The notes beneath the pieces are model-generated. The model saw only the letters and a program-made list of their open reading frames with translations, was not told where the DNA came from and did not search any database. The translations under genes and the position numbers were made by a program. Of a stretch of DNA of 64,000 bases, positions 59,846-64,000 are shown piece after piece. Positions within the stretch are counted from its first letter, which is position 1; every line of letters starts with the position of its first letter. The stretch is from Astrothelium macrocarpum. Lineage: Eukaryota > Ascomycota > Dothideomycetes > Trypetheliales > Trypetheliaceae. The stretch lies in the NCBI GenBank assembly GCA_021030915.1, contig JAGEMR010000095.1:58645-122644 (forward strand), given 5' to 3'.

Positions 59846-60332
59846 TATGAATGGGACTGTTAAATGCGGCAATCTTCTTGACAGACTAATAGAATTGCAT
59901 CTCCCTTAGCGGCTGTCCTCTTTTCAGGGATTGAAAGCTCAAATTGGGTTACTCATTGTTCATGAACCGGTCAAGTTCGTCGAGAAAACTTCTGTTTTAG
60001 TACCAGGCTTAGTAGAATGACACGCGACGCAAGATGGGATCTCATCTGGTGGCCTCATAAACCAACCAGCCTGTAAGCCATTGCGCCGAGACTGCTCAGG
60101 TAAAACGGAGAAAATGCAGCAGCCGACAACACTATCGAACCTGAGTTGACTTTTTGATGCAATGATGCAGTGGGTCCCATGCAGTCGTATTTGTGGCTCT
60201 CATATGCACTGCCCCAAACAAACCTCGTCCGAGATTGCACCCCTCCTCCGTCACTGAAGCACAAGGCACTTTGCTACTACTTGTTCTCTTCCGCAAAAGA
60301 TATCCTAGTCGCAAATCAACAAATCATCAATC
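59846..60332. other. Spacer upstream of SH3 gene
   Basis: 487 bp holding the P450 3' flank and the promoter of the SH3 gene. Nothing else recognised. Confidence 0.4.
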
Positions 60333-61168
60333 ATGGGTTGGGAGGAGCTTTCCGTCGCCATGACAAACAGGTCTCTTAAGACTATCAAAGCTGTAAGTCT
60401 GTTCTCGCCTCAATAGAACTACGCGTTGTAAAGTTGCATCTGCCTCCTACTCTACTAACGACACCAAACTACCAGGAGCTGGATTTTCTTCTCGATTCGA
60501 GCCTCATTACCTCTCAACAATACGAGACCATTACCGCCCAACTCCCTCACCAGCCAGCTGTTCCCACATCACAAGTGGTTGCTTCTCCTGCGCCCCCTTC
60601 ATCGTCACTGAACAACCTCTCCTTGAGCAACACTAATGGCTCTGTGAACGAGAAGCAGAATGGCTATTTCAACGAAAAACAAAACCAATCCAACGACTAC
60701 CAGTCCCCACCTGGCCCTCCACCCCCCGCATACAACCAACCTTCTGCTCTCTGCTCCGCAAGCGCTCTATATGCCTACAATCCCACCGATGCTGGCGATC
60801 TTGCTCTCTTACCAAATGATCGGATCATTGTGACAGAATATATGAACGCTGAATGGTGGAAGGGTCAAAACGAGCGGACAAATCTTGAAGGCATCTTCCC
60901 GCGCAGCTACGTGAAGGTGCTGGATGAGAAACCACCTACTCTAGCAGGAACCCCACAGCCAGTACCACAGCAGAACACGAATGGCCCAATGAGTTATGGA
61001 AACATGCCATTAGCGGTTGCGCAAGGTGGAAACGGAGGTAGTGGAGATCCCAAGGTACCAAGCAAAGCACAAGAGCAAGGCAAGAAATTTGGAAAGAAAC
61101 TGGGAAATGCAGCAATCTTCGGAGCTGGCGCATCGATTGGGGGAAATATCGTCAACAGCATTTTCTAG
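60333..61168 (+). CDS. SH3 / PY-motif protein, Lsb1-Pin3 type
   Basis: Exons 60333-60392 and 60476-61168 (83-nt intron) give 250 aa. Yeast Lsb1/Pin3 bind the actin regulator Las17 through SH3 and are ubiquitinated by Rsp5. Here: an N-terminal helix (MTNRSLKTIKAELDFLLDSS), a linker with the PPxY-type motif PPGPPPPAY for a WW-domain ubiquitin ligase, then an SH3 domain at about 110-170 (ALYAYNPTDAGDLALLPND, EWWKGQ, GIFPRSYVKVL). The C-terminus is Gly/Lys rich and ends in a small hydrophobic segment (FGAGASIGGNIVNSIF), typical of the family. Confidence 0.9.
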
Positions 61169-62389
61169 GTTGTGTGGCGCTTCTCTTCGCTACTTTCCGT
61201 ACAATTTGATTTATATTGGCGTATATCTCTGGGGGGAAAGGTAGGCCTACTTATCCGTCAACGGTCTGTCAGTATATTCACCATGCATACAAGTAATAGA
61301 ATCCGGGTTACCTGTTTCTGGTTCCCTCATCGCTTTTTTGCTCTCACGTTGTTTTCTACTGCATCGGCACCCATAATCCTGCGCCACACGTTCATGTTCT
61401 ACTACTTTCACTTTCCATTAATTACATAACTTTGAGCATCCCGCATGTCACGCTATCTACAATGCATTCTCAGCGAAAGTTGTTGAAGCTGGTCAGGTTG
61501 TGCAAGAGCCTGATCATGTGTACTTTGCACATTTCGCCAAGATTATTAGCTGGTCGAATGACTCAATGTGTGAATAGTGCTGCCACAGAGGCATTGCTTT
61601 ACAACGGCGTTTTCCCCTTTTTTTCTAGGCTTGACTTGAACTAGTCACGTTTCATGCATCAGCTTCATCGTTGCAAAGCATCATGGACTTGCAACGAGAC
61701 ACAGTCGTCGGCAACAGAAATCGATATGCGCCTTCGCAAAGAATTGGGAGTCCAAATTCAAGCAATTTAAATCTCCTATTGCCTCGCAATCAATCGAATA
61801 CATGTGTCGGTGTCCTCACTGCCCCGATATCTGCTCCTCAGCACTCTGCAACGCTTGCCAGCAAGGTTTATATTAATGAACCACTTCAGAGACGGCCTGA
61901 TGAGAACCCTTCTAATGATGGTAACGAAAGCACACCTTTCAAGTAGAAAAGCCGAAGTCTATAGGCATTCTGTCTTGTGAAGTTGGTAAGGATTCATTGC
62001 ATCGGTAATTTGAGACTCAGATCCCAGCCTCATGGTGTAGGAGGCTGAGCCGACGTTGATCCAGGTGCATCAGCATTATTCCGACCACGACAGCATAGTC
62101 ATTCTCGTTTTCGCCTTAGAATTGCAGGGACAAATCGTGAAAGCTATCGGAACTAGTAGAGGAACCTGGATGATTGAGAACGCTTGTTTACGGCGCTGAC
62201 CACCGCAATACTTCATCATCTTCTACAACGGTAAGGAAATGAAGTGAATTCGATGAAAGAGGTGGGAAAAAAAACTGTTATTCTATAACCCAAATCTAAT
62301 AAGCGGGAGTACGTCTTGGGATAAGTGTGCTTGAATCGCGGACTAGGAGATTTCACCACCTCGTGCACGGGCCCATCTCGTGCACACCA
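61169..62389. other. Spacer leading to AT-rich block
   Basis: 1.2 kb of ordinary composition with no supported gene. A short direct repeat (CTCGTGCAC at 62360-62368 and 62378-62386) lies at its right edge. Confidence 0.45.
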
Positions 62390-64000
62390 AATTAATTCTT
62401 ATTACCACGCGTTTGAATTTGAATATCTCAATAACACTGATAATTAATAAAACGAAAATAAGATTAATTAGAAATTCTGAATTATATATTTTATATAGAA
62501 AATTAATTTTCATTTCTGAAACGTAATGGAATATAAATTGGTCGTTTTAAACGAATCGAATAAAAAATTATTTCAATTTCATTTGATATCTTCTCATTCA
62601 TCATTATAATATTTTAAAATCTAATTTATATTTTAAACTAATTTTATTATTTCCATTATTTCAATAGAAATTCGTTTTTGAATTATTCATTCGTTATTTA
62701 TTATTCAATAATTTCTTATTTTTATTATTATTTAATAATTCATTCAATCTTTCGTTATTATTGAATTTTCTTCTAATCACGTTTTTATTATATTTTTCGT
62801 TTAATTTCAATTTATTTATTAATCTATTTTTATATCTTTTGAATTTTTTTTTACTATTTTTCAAATTATTCGGCCTTTTTCTATTTTTATTATAATTCAT
62901 GAATATGTATAATTTTATTAGAATTATAAAAAATAATTTTATTATATTCAAAAAATATTTCAATTTATTTTCATTATTTTATTCATTATTTTTAAAATTT
63001 CAATATTTTTTTCAGATTCAATATTTCGATTTTTAAAAAATAATTTTTTTTATTCTATTTTAAAATTTATATTTTAAATTTATCAATCATTTTTCATTAT
63101 AATGATTTTAATTAAATATTAAATTATTTATAAAGATTTTTCCAATATTTTATTAATATCATTATTGAAAATTCTGAATTATAATATTAATCTAAATTCT
63201 TTTTTATATTAATTTAATTAAATATTATTAATAAATCGAATAATTTCAGATTTATTTTAAATCAATTATTAATAATATTTAAAAATATGAATATTTTTTA
63301 ATATATTTTTTAAAATAATGAAAAAAAATCAATTTTATTTAATTCAATTAGATTTTATATATATTAGATTTATTCATTTAATTTAGAATTATAATATTTA
63401 ATTAATAATTTAAATAAATTCATATTAAACAATTGAAATTAATAAATTAAATGAAAAAAATAAATAATTATCAGAATTCATTAATCATAATAATAATTGA
63501 AAAAGTTTATAATAAAATAAAATTCATAATCATTTATAATAAATAATTTCCATTTTAAATTATAATTAATTTTAATTTTAATATTTTTATTAAATATTTT
63601 TTTTAATCAGATCAAATTAATTTTATTATTTATTCAATCTAATAAAAATATAATAAAATTATATTTATGAATAATAAAATTCATATATTGAAATTATGAA
63701 TTCTGAATAATATTTAATCGAATATTATAAATGAATAAAAAAAATAATATTTTATCATTTATAATGATTATGATCAGAATAATAATTTATAAAATTGAAT
63801 TATTTATATTTATTTTTTAAAATAAATTTCATTCGAATATTAATTTATTGAATATACGATGATAATTCAAAAATTGGCTTATAACAAAATCTTTTTTATT
63901 CATATTATATATATTATATAATAAAATATGATATTTTATAATTTTGATGATTATTTAATAAATTATTAATAATAAAATAATATAATTTAATATTTTATAT
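62390..64000. other. Extreme AT-rich block
   Basis: Composition changes abruptly. By hand count 63,001-64,000 holds 84 G+C bases (8.4%). Of 46 C there, 40 follow T; of 38 G, 35 precede A. No ORF is meaningful (the 89-codon frame is Asn/Lys low complexity), and there is no recognisable transposon. It looks like an AT isochore of the kind hypermutated repeats form. Confidence 0.85.

Noticed and set aside
62694..62963. 89-codon Asn/Lys ORF in the AT-rich block
   Set aside because: Expected by chance from base composition.

Overview
This is a window of filamentous ascomycete (Pezizomycotina) nuclear DNA. The evidence is many short introns (about 44-85 nt, mostly GTAAGT-like donors, with CTAAC/CTAAT-like branch sites), compact intergenic spaces, and gene families typical of the group: a Zn2Cys6 regulator, a UstYa-like DUF3328 protein, a CYP505-type P450-reductase fusion, CorA-like proteins and a Mae1-type transporter. 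I cannot name the species. Intron/exon models were assembled by hand from splice signals, reading-frame continuity and family conservation, so exon edges are inference. No intact transposon, rRNA or CRISPR was seen.

Region 0-31 kb is mostly housekeeping. In order: ornithine decarboxylase antizyme with a +1 frameshift site, an Hrp1-like hnRNP, a Gyp1-type Rab GAP, a UstYa-like protein, a DUF300/Ost-alpha membrane protein, mitochondrial 1-Cys peroxiredoxin, a C4-dicarboxylate transporter, a hypothetical protein, RPB5 divergent from PP2A leucine carboxyl methyltransferase, a TM9/nonaspanin, NCS-1, MED4, an LPPEIRN-motif protein and a ferroportin-like transporter.

Region 31-62 kb is more accessory. 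It holds a kinase-vWA fusion and a CorA-like membrane protein in tandem, a small conserved hypothetical protein, a secreted cysteine-containing protein, a DUF1264 protein, a Zn2Cys6 factor, a gene-poor stretch (45-50 kb) with a tRNA-like sequence, a zinc-finger-like small ORF and two short tandem repeats, a lineage-restricted hypothetical with a possible Kex2 site, a second DUF300 protein, about 3.4 kb without genes, the P450-reductase fusion, and an SH3/PY protein of the Lsb1/Pin3 type. From about 62.39 kb to the end the sequence becomes an extreme AT-rich block. By hand count, 63,001-64,000 has 84 G+C bases, and nearly all surviving C are in TpC and nearly all G in GpA.

The strongest items for follow-up are the antizyme shift site (GUU-UGA, in place of the well-known UCC-UGA), the 1.65-kb hnRNP intron with a poison-exon-like cassette, the kinase-vWA/CorA pair, and the unusual base-context signature of the AT-rich block.
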